In this document: piece by piece, positions 44,251 through 55,935 of the stretch
Layout: every line of letters starts with the position of its first letter
Numbering within the stretch: position 1 is the first letter of the stretch
Source: Aphrocallistes beatrix
Lineage: Eukaryota > Porifera > Hexactinellida > Sceptrulophora > Aphrocallistidae
DNA: 64,000 bases
NCBI GenBank assembly: GCA_963281255.1
Contig: OY725488.1
Coordinates: 9,893,524 to 9,957,523 of the forward strand
Direction of reading: 5' to 3'
The notes under the pieces: model-generated
The model's database searches: none
The model's input: the letters and a program-made list of their open reading frames with translations, nothing else
What the model was told of the DNA's origin: nothing
Translations under genes and position numbers: made by a program

Positions 44251-44546
44251 ATTGGAAAATCCTATATAAACTCATGGTGTGTAGAGTTGTTTATGGTTTC
44301 TGGTTGCTATGGTAGAGCAATTTTATATTACTAGTATGGAATGCACCAACTGTAAAATATCTATGTAAATTGAAATATGGACTACTGTGTATGTTCAAAC
44401 TGACTTGATTCTACTGCATTGTGAGAATAGTACTATGCCTAAACTAATTATAGAAATACAACGGATAAGAACAAATAAGATTACTCTACCACAGCTTAAT
44501 GTATTTAAGTGAATTGAATTATGAACTTATATTAGATATAGACTTT

Positions 44547-44553
44547 TATATAA
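44547..44553 (+). promoter_or_regulatory. TATA box of NHL array gene 2
   Basis: TATATAA 44 bp before the ATG at 44591, within the promoter block conserved across the array. Confidence 0.6.
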
Positions 44554-44590
44554 CTGAACTGTTCTTAATTGAAATAATAGCGAATCCATA

Positions 44591-45862
44591 ATGGCAACAG
44601 CAGATCCAGGATCTGGTCCTGTTAGTTTATTCGGTGTGAGTAACAAACTCCAGAATAAGGTGAACTCGTTTAGAGAAGAGATTGAAAGGAATAAGTTGGA
44701 AGTGAGAAGAATCAGCAAAGAAATGAGAAGTCTTATCGAAAAGAAAGAAGAAGAAATAATCCGAGAATTGGATAATATTTGGAAAGAAGTGAATACTAGA
44801 ATGGCGAAGAAGAAAACTGAGACCCAGAAAAAGATTGAAGAAATCAAATCAAAAGCTGAAGAACTTGAAATATTACTGAGAGAAATAAATCAAAACTCAG
44901 AGCTAAAAATTGACATTTCTCAATCAATCGAAACAGCTAAAAGAGAAATGGATATTGATATTCCTAATGTGAAGTTAACGTGGAGAGTAGATGAATTGAA
45001 AGATTGTATAAATAGAGTGTGTCGTTGTGATCGCCAGATTCTAGTTTATAATGAAGATACTCGGTTTCAACTGAAATGGAGTAAATGCGACAAAGGAAGA
45101 GGAGACAATCAACTCTATCTTCCATGGGGAATAGCGACTAATCCTATGAATGAGAATATTTATGTGGCTGACCAATGGAATCACAGAGTTCAGATTTTCT
45201 CTAGTGAAGGAGAATGGATCAGATCTGTGAAAGATGACGAAATGAAACATCCACTAAATATTCTATTTCACAAACAATCAATTTACGTACAATGTAATAA
45301 AGCAATTCTGAAATTGAATGAATGCACTGAGAAGAACGAAAAGTCTAAATCTTATGATTTTAATCTCGGAGGTATCTGTACAGATAATATTCATATTTAT
45401 GTCGGTGAATGGAAGGGAATGAATCTAATAGTGTTAACTCTAGATTTGATTGAAGAAAACAGAATATCTCTCAAGACTGAATTCTGTCAACAAGATACTG
45501 AAATCAGAGATATATCTCTATCTCAAGAATTGTTTTACATTTTGCTATTCAATACAGAATTTCCAATTCAAGCATTTTCTAGAGAAGGCATTCTGACAAG
45601 ATGTGTTGTTAAGAAAGATAGCATTAACAATGCTTATTGTTTCTGTCTAGATCAGCAACACAACATCTTAGTAGCAGACTGTGGAGACTCTAAAGTGAAG
45701 ATATTTTCCAATGAAGGGAAGCTACTCGCTCAGATCGGTGAGAAAAGATCTGAGAAAGGACAGTTCTCTGCACTAACTGGAATTTCTTCAAGTGAATTAG
45801 GAGATATTGTCACTGTTCAGCGAAGTACTTCGAATTTATTGAAGCGTTTTTCTTTTTTATGA
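44591..45862 (+). CDS. Coiled-coil/NHL-repeat protein, array gene 2
   Basis: 423 aa, same architecture and invariant N-terminus as array gene 1. The coiled-coil cassette is type B (KIEEIKSKAEELEILLREIN), found only here. Propeller differences from gene 1 fall at the recurrent variable sites: LYLPWG, DQWNHRV, MKHPLN, CNKAI, VGEWKG, ending QRSTSNLLK. It has an EKRSEK insertion before GQFSALTG where gene 1 has none. No lesion. Confidence 0.9.
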   Translation: MATADPGSGPVSLFGVSNKLQNKVNSFREEIERNKLEVRRISKEMRSLIEKKEEEIIRELDNIWKEVNTRMAKKKTETQKKIEEIKSKAEELEILLREINQNSELKIDISQSIETAKREMDIDIPNVKLTWRVDELKDCINRVCRCDRQILVYNEDTRFQLKWSKCDKGRGDNQLYLPWGIATNPMNENIYVADQWNHRVQIFSSEGEWIRSVKDDEMKHPLNILFHKQSIYVQCNKAILKLNECTEKNEKSKSYDFNLGGICTDNIHIYVGEWKGMNLIVLTLDLIEENRISLKTEFCQQDTEIRDISLSQELFYILLFNTEFPIQAFSREGILTRCVVKKDSINNAYCFCLDQQHNILVADCGDSKVKIFSNEGKLLAQIGEKRSEKGQFSALTGISSSELGDIVTVQRSTSNLLKRFSFL

Positions 45863-46873
45863 TTGCTCCTTGAATTTTGAACATTTGTTTTTCATTATAT
45901 TTCTTATAATTATCCTTTCTATTATCCATGTTTTGTGTTTACATTCGTCTATATTATTGCATAATGCTGCTATCTTGCTATTTTCATTATTCTTGAACTG
46001 TTGATCGTTCATTGTTTTATAATTAGTGTATTGAATGCTGGTTACTAGAACATGTTCTTATAACCAGCCTAAATTAGACATTTAGTACAAGTCAACTGTT
46101 TTCGAGTTGACTGTTCTTAAACCGGTATAGAATTTATAATATCCTAAATATATATAGAATTCAAAGGAGCAGAATAGATAAGATTCTGTTAATCGAGTTG
46201 TGGTTCTTATAACAGACACATTCTTAGACCTGGTGTTCTTATGTCTGGCATCTACTGTACATTGAGATATTAATTTCTGAGATAATTTTGATTTCTTCTT
46301 GTCGCGTATTTTAAATATTTTCTTTTGACATTTTTACTAATTTTATAGTGGTAATTTGACTGAAATAGCAAGCACGGTATTATCACTATATCCACTATCA
46401 TTTGTATCTATTTTTAGTTTAGCTCCTAGTGTATGGGATGCCTTGTGTCATGATCAGTGTGCGACTTCCGTCTACTCGCTCATGGAAATTCTATTGGAAC
46501 TATTATATATCGTTTGTTTCTCATTGTGGGTGTATTGCCATTGAAGTATCATAGTGTCGGATACATATCGTTCAATGAAGTCATTTAAATGAAAATCACT
46601 TAAAAATCTCAAATAGGCTAGCCATCATATATACTTAATTTAAACTTCATTCTATTTCATGAAATATCCTTTTTCAAAATCAAGGACATTTAGAAGTATC
46701 GTAGAGATCTGGAGTGATCATATCCTGCCACACGATTTGTTGAATCGCAAGTTTGAGAGGCTTGCTCCTCTGTCACGTTTTGTCAGGATTTAATTATCCA
46801 CATTTTGTTTGTACATTTCCTCTGAAGTATTTGAGATTTTAATTTCTAATAATTCCATTTACATCTGAGATAA
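45863..46873. other. NHL-unit spacer
   Basis: Non-coding. The segment near 46340-46410 (TAGTGGTAATTTGACTGAAATA ... ATCACTATATCCACTATC, here in shortened form) recurs after genes 3, 4, 5 and 6 and marks a unit boundary. No gene. Confidence 0.45.
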
Positions 46874-48034
46874 ATGGAATCAAGGAATCACATATAGAAG
46901 CACTCACAGAGTCTGGAAGAGAGTCTGTCTGACTCTGATGAAGACGGAGTTCTGAACGCCGTGGGAGACATCCCCACAGAATGGTACAGAGACTTCCCAC
47001 ACATCGGCTATGACTTGGAAGGGAAGCGAGTGCTGAAGCCTGCCTCCGGGGACCAGCTGGACAAGTTCCTGGAAGGAGTGGAGGACCCCTCAGGTCTGTG
47101 GAAGAGCGTCAGAATGCCGGACCTCCCTGGCACAGACCTGCTCCTGTCAGAGAAAGAGATGGAAATGGTGCAGCGCATTCAGAAGGCGGACTACCCTGAC
47201 AGTGAGTTCCATCCCTACCCCCTACCATCGAGTTCTACACCTCTGAAAAGATGGAAACGCCGCTCATTGGAGCTGACGAGCCAAAGCGCAGGTTCATTCC
47301 TTCCGAATGGGAGCACCAGAAGGTGATGAAGCTAGTGGTGGCTATCAGGAACGGTTGGATTAAACCCAGGAAAGAGTTGGAGATTGAAGAGAAGCCCTAT
47401 TTCCATCTTTTATGGTCGGATACTCCGGATGATAACAAGAGCAGTAAAGATACGCTGCCACACATTCCAGCGCCTAAATTGCGTATCCAGGGACACAGAG
47501 AGTCGTACCGCCCCCCACCCGAGTACCTCCCCTCCTCAGAAGAGGAGGAGAAGTGGAACGGAAAGAGCAAGCGAGAGAGAAAGCTGGGAGAGTTCCTTCC
47601 CACCCAGTATGCCTCCATGTTAGACATCCCCGCCTACCCCAGATCTACCAGGAGAGATTCTCTCGCTGTCTCGACCTCTACCTCTGTCCCCGAGAACCTA
47701 AGCTCAAGACTAACCCTAAACTCCAGCCTAGAGATCTGCTGCCTGAGTTGCATAAGCCTAGAGACCTGCAGCCGTTCCCAACACAGGTCTCACTGAATTA
47801 TGTCGGACACAAGGGGAGTGTCACGTGCGTTTCTTCACACCCTGACGGACGCGTGATAGCGTCAGGGGGAGTGGACAGGAGCGTGAGGGTGTGGGAGGTT
47901 GCTACTGGGAGGTGTTTACGTCTGATTGAGTTGGAAGACAGTGTGAGTGACTTGGAATTCTCTCCCACACCAGCTCACACGCTCTTGCTAGCTGGTAGCG
48001 GAGAGTCAGTGCTGATCATTAATCATAAGATAGG
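46874..48034 (+). pseudogene. BOP1: BOP1 relic 3
   Basis: Same N-terminal BOP1 region as relic 2. Lesions: TAG at codon 8 (46895-46897), a one-base loss near 47220 (the proline tract before the STPLKR reading, after which the frame resumes as METPLIGADEPKRR), and the shared one-base frameshift after IPAYPR. The last part reads one WD40 repeat (GHKGSVTCVSSHPDG, VRVWEVATGRCLR) and ends after LIINHKIGN, beyond which sequence is unrelated to BOP1. Confidence 0.88.
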
Positions 48035-48936
48035 AAACTTCCCATTTTCTCGATATTCTATTGATTTAATTTCCACTTTATTTCATTATTCTATTGATCT
48101 AGTTTTCACGAGTGCACTGCTTTCACATGAAATTTACCAATAATGTCCCGAATTTTTATTCTATGTAAAATATGTTTTAATCTGTTCTGCCTTGCCTGCG
48201 AGATTCAACGCTGCGTCTTGCTTCTTTTATTCCTCAAGTTGGTATTATGTAAATTCAATCTTTTCATAAAGTGCAATACATTCAAACTAAAAGTCTGATT
48301 TTAGATTCTAAATCTACAAATTCAAATTAAATTTCATAGTTGAACAAATATATTACATTACTCAACTCAATGAATAATATTATCACCCTGTGCCAGCTTA
48401 GGTAATTCAAGGTGATTCATGTCATCTATAAAATAGGCATATGTGGCATGAAGATATTAGTTTCAATTCGATTTTAAAGGATGTTCATTTTTAAGTGTTA
48501 GTTGTTAATCTCGATTTGTAATTTATGCATATTTTAAAATTATAACATGATCTTCAGAAGTTAAAATTTGAGAGAGAATCGGCAGTTTCAAGCTAAACTT
48601 GATAATTTATCTGCAAACGAGGAGTTAAAAATTTTAATATAATTCAAATAGTAAATGTATAGCTGAGTAGTATAGGAATTCTGGTTACTTTTGGATAGGA
48701 ATTTAATATTATGTAAAACATGGTATATTCACTACTGTTTAAGTTGAAACATATATTCTACTGCATGGTGATAGAAGTTTATGCATAGACTTAATATAGA
48801 AACACAATGGATAAGAACGAATAAGATTATTCTACCACAGCTTAATTAATATATTTAAATGAATTGAATTGTAGACTCATTAAATCTACTTTTATATAAC
48901 TGAACTGTTTTTAATTGAAATATTAGCAAATCTATA
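48035..48936. other. Spacer and promoter region of NHL array gene 3
   Basis: 48170-48430 matches 53690-53960 and, more weakly, 60820-61010 (GATTCAACGCTGCGTC, AAAGTCTGATTTTAGATT). The last 150 bp are the conserved NHL promoter block with TATATAA at 48893-48899. No gene. Confidence 0.5.
48893..48899 (+). promoter_or_regulatory. TATA box of NHL array gene 3
   Basis: TATATAA 44 bp before the ATG at 48937. Confidence 0.6.
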
Positions 48937-50214
48937 ATGGCAACAGCAGATCCAGGATCTGGTCCTGTTAGTTTATTCGGAGTGAGTAACAAACTCCAGA
49001 GTAAAGTGAACTCGTTTAGAGAAGAGATTGAAAGGAAGAAGTTGGAAGTAAGAAGAGCCAGCAAAAAAATGAGAAGTCTTATCGAAAAGAAAGAAGAAGA
49101 AATAATCCGAGAATTGAATGCTATTTGGGAAGAAGTGAATACTAGAATGGAGAAAAGGAAAACAGATATTCAGACTAAAATCGGAGTCCTCGATGCCAAG
49201 GCGAAAGAAATGGAGCAACTATTCACCGAATTAAATCCAGGAAGTGGTCCACTACTTAATATTTCTGAGAAACTCAATTCAGTGAGAAGAGAAATGGACA
49301 TTGATATTCCTAATGTGAAGTTAACGTGGAGAGTGGAAGAATTGAAAGATTGTATAAATAGAATGTGTCGTTGTGATCAACAGATTCTAGTTTATAATGA
49401 AGATACTCGGTATCAACTGAAATGGAGTAAATGCGAAGAAGGAAGTGGAAACAATCAACTCTATCTTCCATGGGGTATAGCGACTAATCCTATGAATGAG
49501 AATATTTATGTAGCTGACCAATTAAATAACAGAGTTCAGATTTTCTCTAAGGAAGGAGAATGGATCAGATCTGTGAAAGATGACGAAATGAAATATCCAC
49601 AAAATATTATATTTCACAACCAATCAATTTACGTACAATGTAGTAGTAATGGATCAATTCTGAAATTGAATGAATCTACTGAGAAGAAAGAAAAGTCTAA
49701 ATCTTATGATTTTCCTCTCAGAGGTATCTGTACAGATAATATTCATATTTATGTCGGTCAATGGAAGGGAATGAATCTAATAGTGTTAACTCTAGATTTG
49801 ATTGAAGAAAACAGAATATCTCTCAAGACTGAATTCTGTAAACAAGATACTCATATCAGAGATATATCTCTATCTCAAGAATTGTTTTATATTTTGCTAT
49901 TCAATACTGAATTTCCAATTCAAGCATTTTCTAGAGAAGGCATTCTGACAAGATGTGTTGTTAAGAAAGATAACATTAACAGTGCTTATTGTTTCTGTCT
50001 AGATCAGCAACACAACATCTTAGTAGCAGACTGTGGAGACTCTAAAGTGAAGATATTTTCCAATGAAGGGAAGCTACTCACTCTGTTCGGTGAGAAAGGA
50101 TCTGAGAAAGGACAGTTCTCTTCACTAACTGGAATATCTTTGAGTGAATTAGGAGATATTGTCACTGCTCAACGAAATCCTCCGAATTTATTGAATCGTT
50201 TTTCTCTTTTATGA
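48937..50214 (+). CDS. Coiled-coil/NHL-repeat protein, array gene 3
   Basis: 425 aa, architecture as array gene 1. The coiled-coil cassette is type C (KIGVLDAKAKEMEQLFTELN), identical to that of gene 5, 8 kb away, not to its neighbours. Variable propeller sites: LYLPWG, DQLNNRV, MKYPQN, CSSNGSI (two extra residues), VGQWKG, ending QRNPPNLLN. It has the GSEKG insertion before QFSSLTG. No lesion. Confidence 0.9.
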   Translation: MATADPGSGPVSLFGVSNKLQSKVNSFREEIERKKLEVRRASKKMRSLIEKKEEEIIRELNAIWEEVNTRMEKRKTDIQTKIGVLDAKAKEMEQLFTELNPGSGPLLNISEKLNSVRREMDIDIPNVKLTWRVEELKDCINRMCRCDQQILVYNEDTRYQLKWSKCEEGSGNNQLYLPWGIATNPMNENIYVADQLNNRVQIFSKEGEWIRSVKDDEMKYPQNIIFHNQSIYVQCSSNGSILKLNESTEKKEKSKSYDFPLRGICTDNIHIYVGQWKGMNLIVLTLDLIEENRISLKTEFCKQDTHIRDISLSQELFYILLFNTEFPIQAFSREGILTRCVVKKDNINSAYCFCLDQQHNILVADCGDSKVKIFSNEGKLLTLFGEKGSEKGQFSSLTGISLSELGDIVTAQRNPPNLLNRFSLL

Positions 50215-50325
50215 TTGCTCTCTGAATTTCAACTTTTATTTTTATTTTCTAATGGTGTTTGTAATAATTATCCTTTCTATTATCGTTGTTTTGTGTTTAC
50301 ATTCGTCTATATTACTTTCATAATG

Positions 50326-51822
50326 ACAAGCACGCTTCGCTTGCTTGTGCTGCGCGGCTTGCGGACACTGCGTGTCCACAGAGTCGCCCTGCGGGCGCCT
50401 GGAGTCACTCAATCAAACATATTTTGGATTTTTTTCCTTTAAATAAATATTGTAAACAAAGGTCGACAAATAATTTCTCATATGGATCCGAAAATATAAT
50501 ATTCAAAATCTACAGCACTACAAACCCCATGTCAACCGTTGGAAGCTAGATTCTAGCCCATTTTTGTAATTTGTTTACTTTATGTATCTAAGGTAAACAA
50601 AATTAAACAAATTGATCTTCAAATTTACTCGAAAAATGATATTCGAAATCTACACCCCTAAAAAACCCATGTCAACCGTTTAAAGCAAGTTTCTGGCATA
50701 TTTTTGAGTTTTGTTTACTTTATGTATCTAATGTAACAAAAGTAAACAAATAATTCATTATATCGATCTGAAAATATGATAAACGAAATCTACACCATTA
50801 AAAACCCCATGTCAACCGTTTGAAGCTAGTTTCTAGCATATTTTTGAGATTTGTTTACTTTATGTATCTATTGTAAACAAAAATAAACAAATAATTCATT
50901 ATATCGATCTGAAAATATGATAAACGAAATCTACACCATTAAAAACCCCATGTCAACCGTTGGAAGCTAGTTTCTAGCATATTTTTGAGATTTGTTTACT
51001 TTATGTATCTATTGTAAACAAAAATAAACAAATAATTCATTATATCGATCTGAAAATATGATATTCGAAATCTACACCCCTAAAAACCCCATGTCAACCG
51101 TTGGAGGCTAGTTTCTAGCATATTTTTGAGATTTGTTTACTTTATGTATCTATTGTAAACAAAAGTAAACAAATAATTCATTATATCGATCTGAAAATAT
51201 GATATTCGAAATCTACACCCCTAAAAACCCCATATCAACCTTTGGAAGCTAGTTTCTAGAATATCTTTGAGATTTGTTTACTTTATGTATCTAATGTAAA
51301 CAAAAGTAAACAAATAATTTATCATATACATCTGAAAATATGATATTCCAAATCTACACCCCTGAAAACCCCATGTGACCCGTTGGAAGCTAGTCTCTAG
51401 CATTATTTTCAAAATTAATCAAATGGTGTGAAAATATGTATATAAAGGTGTGAAAATATGCAGATAATCTTTTTTATAGCCATACACTATAATACATTTA
51501 AGATATCAAACATAAGTTGTGGCTTTGAAGTATTAATAACAATGACGATCTATTTGTTGTAGTGTCGTACTTGTACAATGATTTCTATTGTAATAGTGTA
51601 GTCATTTATTTTGTATAGAAAAGGTGCGAAAAATTGTTTTCCATTTTTTTTGCAGAGGTGTGAAAATTTCGCTTAGATCTTAGAACTTAATCGTAGATTC
51701 ATCATTTGAAACCTACATGCCAATTTTCGTATCTCTACGACTTGCCAATTCTTCAATCAATTCGAACAAACAAACAAACAAACAAACAAACAAACAAATC
51801 CTAGCATTTTAATATATAAGAT
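50326..51822 (+). mobile_element. Helitron-like element with minisatellite (long copy)
   Basis: Inserted in the spacer after NHL gene 3: the flanks ATTCATAATG-like on the left and TTAATTTGACTGAAATA on the right match the continuous spacer after gene 2. Order: GC-rich head (CACGCTTCGCTTGCTTGTGC), 140/141-bp tandem array, GGTGTGAAAATATG-rich tail, (CAAA)7, end AATATATAAGAT. Without it, the spacing to the next NHL gene is about 4.2 kb, like the other units. No replication protein is encoded. Confidence 0.6.
50437..51400 (+). repeat. 140/141-bp minisatellite array, about seven units
   Basis: CTTTATGTAT recurs at 50578, 50718, 50858, 50999, 51140 and 51281; an eroded first unit precedes. The third and fourth units share a private variant (GATAAACGAAATCTACACCATT), indicating local unit duplication. 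Confidence 0.9.
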
Positions 51823-52409
51823 GTTTATTTTGCTGAAATGTTTAATTTGACTGAAATACCTTATGCTGCATTATCACTATATCCACTATCTGTGTCAGTG
51901 CAGCTCCTAGTATATGTGATTCCTTATGTCATGATCAGCGTGAGGCATCTACCATACGTCCGTAGGTCCGTATACTCACTCCTGGAAATTCAATTAGGCC
52001 TATTATGTAACATTCATTTATAATCATCGTGGTTGTATTGCCATGGAAGCTAATGTCAAAGTGTCTTATACATATCTTGCTACGTATCAATTGATGGTTA
52101 CACCATTTAAATAAAATTCACAAAAAAAATCTCAAATAGGTAGTTATCATATGTACTTAATTTAAAATTGATCCCTACTTCAAGAAATATCCTTTTTCAA
52201 AAAGGAAATTTGGCAAGTATCGCACAGATCTGGAGTGTTCATATCTTATCACACCATTTAGTTAGATCACAGAGTGAGAGACCTGCCCCTCTGTTCGTTT
52301 TTCACATTTTGATTATCCACATTTTTTGTTTGAACATTCCTTCTATCAAAATTATATTGTAGAAATTTTGAAATTAGTTTCAAATAATTCAATTTACCTC
52401 TTACATAAA
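51823..52409. other. NHL-unit spacer
   Basis: Resembles 46340-46870 (unit boundary sequence, then the stretch before BOP1). No gene. Confidence 0.45.
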
Positions 52410-53570
52410 TGGAATCAATGAATGACAGAAAGAAGCACTCACAGAGTCTGGAAGAGAGTCTGTCTGACTCTGATGAAGACGGAGTTCTGAACGCCGTAGG
52501 AGACATCCCCACAGAATGATACAGAGACTTCCCACACATCGGCTATGACTTGGAAGGGAAGCGAGTGCTGAAGCCTGCCTCCGGGGACCAGCTGGACAAG
52601 TTCCTGGAAGGAGTGGAGGACCCCTCAGGTCTGTGGAAGAGCGTCAGAATGCCGGACCTCCCTGGCACAGACCTGCTCCTGTCAGAGAAAGAGATGGAAA
52701 TGGTGCAGCGCATTCAGAAGGCGGACTACCCTGACAGTGAGTTCGATCCCTATCCCCCTACCATCGAGTTCTACACCTCTGAAAAGATGGAGACGCCGCT
52801 CATTGGAGCTGACGAGCCAAAGCGCAGGTTCATTCCTTCCAAGTGGGAGCACCAGAAGGTGATGAAGCTAGTGGTGGCTATCAGGAACGGTTGGATTAAA
52901 CCCAGGAAAGAATTCGAGATTGATGAGAAGCCCTATTTCCATCTTTTATGGTCGGATACTCCGGATGATAACAAGAGCAGTAAAGATACGCTACCACACA
53001 TTCCAGCGCCTAAATTGCGTCTCCCGGGACACAGAGAGTCCTACCGCCCCCCACCCGAGTACCTCCCCTCCTCAGAAGAGGAGGAGAAGTGGAACGGGAA
53101 GAGCAAGCGAGAGAGAAAGCTGGGAGAGTTCCTTCCCACCCAGTATGCCTCCATGCTAGACATCCCCGCCTACCCCAGATCTACCAGGAGAGATTCTCTC
53201 GCTGTCTCGACCTCTACCTCTGTCCCCGAGAACCTAAGCTCAAGACTAACCCTGAACTCCAGCCTAGAGATCTGCTGCCTGAGTTGCCTAAGCCTAGAGA
53301 CCTGCAGCCGTTCCCAGCACAGGTCTCACTGAATTATGTCGGACATAAGGGGAGTGTCACGTGCGTTTCTTCACACCCTGACGGACGCGTGATAGCGTCA
53401 GGGGGAGTGGACAGGAGCGTGAGGGTGTGGGAGGTTGCTACTGAGGGGTGTTTACGTCTGATTGAGTTGGAAGACAGTGTGAGTGACTTGGAATTCTCTC
53501 CCACACCAGCTCACACGCTCTTGCTAGCTGGTAGCGGAGAGTCAGTGCTGATCATTAATCATAAGATTGG
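52410..53570 (+). pseudogene. BOP1: BOP1 relic 4
   Basis: Best preserved of the middle part: open from the [20 protein letters not shown] region to IPAYPR. Lesions: the Trp codon of PTEWY is TGA (52517-52519), then the same one-base frameshift after IPAYPR as relics 2 and 3. The first WD40 repeat is present and BOP1 homology ends after LIINHKIGN, as in relic 3. Relics 3 and 4 therefore come from one duplicated unit. Confidence 0.88.
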
Positions 53571-54657
53571 AAACTTCCCATTTTCTCGATATTCTATTGA
53601 TATAGTTTTCACGAGTTTCCCGCTTTTGGTGAAGATTTACCAATCATGTCCCGAATTTTTATTCTATGCAGAATATTTTTGACTCTGTCGCCGTGCCTGC
53701 GAGATTCAACGCTGCGTCCTGCTTCTTTTATTCCTCAAGTTGGTGTGTATGTAAATTCAATCTTTTCATAAAGGGCAATACATTCAAACTAAAAATCTGA
53801 TTTTAGATTCTAGATCTACAAATTCGAATTAATCATAGTTGAACAAATATATTACATTACTCAACTCAATGGATAATATTATCACCCTGTGCCAGCTTAG
53901 GTAATTCAAGGTGATTCATGTCATCTATAAAATAGGGATATGTGGCATGAAAATATTAGTTTCAGTTTAAGTTGACTAATTCATGAATTATCAATGAATT
54001 ACTCATAATTTGAAACTAAAATAGTGAAAAAAACATTTGATATTTCGCTTAGGGACTGAGCAATTTTAGAGGTAAATAACATGAGCAACCTTTTAACCAC
54101 TTTTGGGCATAGTATCTGCTCTAAGATTTTGAATAATTCATAATTCTCCATCATCTTTCAATAAATTTGTCAACTTGGGTTTCAATTCGATTTTAACTGG
54201 ATGTTGTTTTTTTTTAAGCGGAGGTTGTTAATCTCGATTTGATTTGAAATTTATGCATATTTATAATATGATCTTCAGAAGTTAAAATTTTAGAGAGAAT
54301 CGGCAGTTTCGAGCTAAACTTGATAATTTATCTGCAAACGAGGAGTTAAAAATTTTAATATCATTTGAATAGTAAATGTATAGTTGAGTAGTATAGGAAT
54401 TCCGTTTAATTTTGGATAGGAATTTAATATTATGTAAAACATGGTATATTCACTACTGTTTAAGTTGAAACTTATATTCTACTGCATGATGAGAGAAGTT
54501 TATGCATAGACTTAATATAGAATCACAATGGATAAGAACGAATAAGATTATTCTACCACAGCTTAATTAATGTATTTAAATGAATTGAATTGTAGACTCA
54601 TTAAATATACTTTTATTTAACTGAACTGTTTTTCATTGAAATATTAGCAAGACTATA
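53571..54657. other. Spacer and promoter region of NHL array gene 4
   Basis: Like the spacer before gene 3, with about 200 bp of extra sequence around 53965-54180. Ends with the conserved NHL promoter block. No gene. Confidence 0.45.
54614..54620 (+). promoter_or_regulatory. TATA-like box of NHL array gene 4
   Basis: TATTTAA 44 bp before the ATG at 54658, at the position of TATATAA in genes 1-3. Confidence 0.5.
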
Positions 54658-55935
54658 ATGGCAACAGCAGATCCAGGATCTGGTCCTGTTAGTTTATTCG
54701 GAGTGAGTAACAAACTCCAGAGTAAAGTGAACTCGTTTAGAGAAATGATAGAAAGGAAGAAGTTGGAAGTAAGAAGAGTCAGCAAAGAAATAAGAAGTCT
54801 TATCGAAAAGAAAGAAGAAGAAATAATCCGAGAATTGGATGCTATTTGGGAAGAAGTGAATACTAGAATGGAGAAAAAGAAAACTGAAACTCAAAAGAAA
54901 ATATATGAGTTAGAGAGTAAGAAAAAAGAGATTGATAAAATTCTTCTTGAACTCAATCCAACCGAGACACAATTCCCTCTTCAATTTTCTGAAGCAATAG
55001 AAAGAGCGAAGGAAGAAATGGATATTGATATTCCTAATGTGAAATTAACGTGGAGAGTGGATGAATTGAAAGATTGTATAAATAGAATGTGTCGTTGTGA
55101 TCAACAGATTCTAGTTTATAATGAAGACACTCGGTATCAATTGAAGTGGAGTAAATGCGAGGAAGGAAGTGGAGACAATCAACTCTCTTGTCCATGTGGT
55201 ATAGCGACTAATCCTATGAATGAGAATATTTATGTAGCTGACCAATTGAATCACAGAGTTCAGATTTTCTCTAGAGAAGGAGAATGGATCAGATCTGTGA
55301 AAGATGACGAAATGAAAATTCCACAAAATATTCTATTTCACAACCAATCAATTTACGTACAATGTCATACAGCAATTCTGAAATTGAATGAATCCACTGA
55401 GAAGAAAGAAAAGTCTAAATCTTATGATTTTTGTCTCAGAGGGATCTGTACAGATAATATATATATTTATGTCGGTCAATGTATTGGAATGAATCTAATA
55501 GTGTTAACTCTAGATTTGATTGAAGAAAACAGAATATCTCTCAAGACTGAATTCTGCCAAGAAGACACTGAAATCAGAGATATATCTCTATCCCAAGAAT
55601 TGTTTTACATTTTGCTATTCAATACAGAATTTCCAATTCAAGTATTTTCTAGAGAAGGCATTCTGACAAGATGTGTTGTTAAGAAAGATAGCATTAACTG
55701 TGCTTATTGTTTCTGTCTAGATCAGCAACATAACCTCTTAGTAGCAGACAATGGAGACTCTAAAGTGAAGATATTTTCCAATGAAGGGAAGCTACTCACT
55801 CAGTTCGGTGAGAAAGGATCTGAGAAAGGACAGTTCTCCGCATTAATTGGTATTTACTTTTTGAATGAATTAGGAGATATTGTCACTGTTCAGTGGACGA
55901 AATCAAATGTATTGAAGTGTTTCTCTCGTTTATGA
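54658..55935 (+). CDS. Coiled-coil/NHL-repeat protein, array gene 4
   Basis: 425 aa, architecture as array gene 1. The coiled-coil cassette is type D (KIYELESKKKEIDKILLELN), shared with gene 6. Variable propeller sites: LSCPCG (Trp replaced by Cys), DQLNHRV, MKIPQN, CHTAI, VGQCIG, ending QWTKSNVLK; also NLLVADNGDS where others have NILVADCGDS. No lesion. Confidence 0.9.
   Translation: MATADPGSGPVSLFGVSNKLQSKVNSFREMIERKKLEVRRVSKEIRSLIEKKEEEIIRELDAIWEEVNTRMEKKKTETQKKIYELESKKKEIDKILLELNPTETQFPLQFSEAIERAKEEMDIDIPNVKLTWRVDELKDCINRMCRCDQQILVYNEDTRYQLKWSKCEEGSGDNQLSCPCGIATNPMNENIYVADQLNHRVQIFSREGEWIRSVKDDEMKIPQNILFHNQSIYVQCHTAILKLNESTEKKEKSKSYDFCLRGICTDNIYIYVGQCIGMNLIVLTLDLIEENRISLKTEFCQEDTEIRDISLSQELFYILLFNTEFPIQVFSREGILTRCVVKKDSINCAYCFCLDQQHNLLVADNGDSKVKIFSNEGKLLTQFGEKGSEKGQFSALIGIYFLNELGDIVTVQWTKSNVLKCFSRL

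Noticed and set aside
53089-53570. Programmed frameshift in BOP1 copies at the CCCC run
   Set aside because: The shared frameshift at IPAYPR could suggest recoding, but each copy has other inactivating lesions and ends after one WD40 repeat, so ancestral pseudogenisation is simpler.
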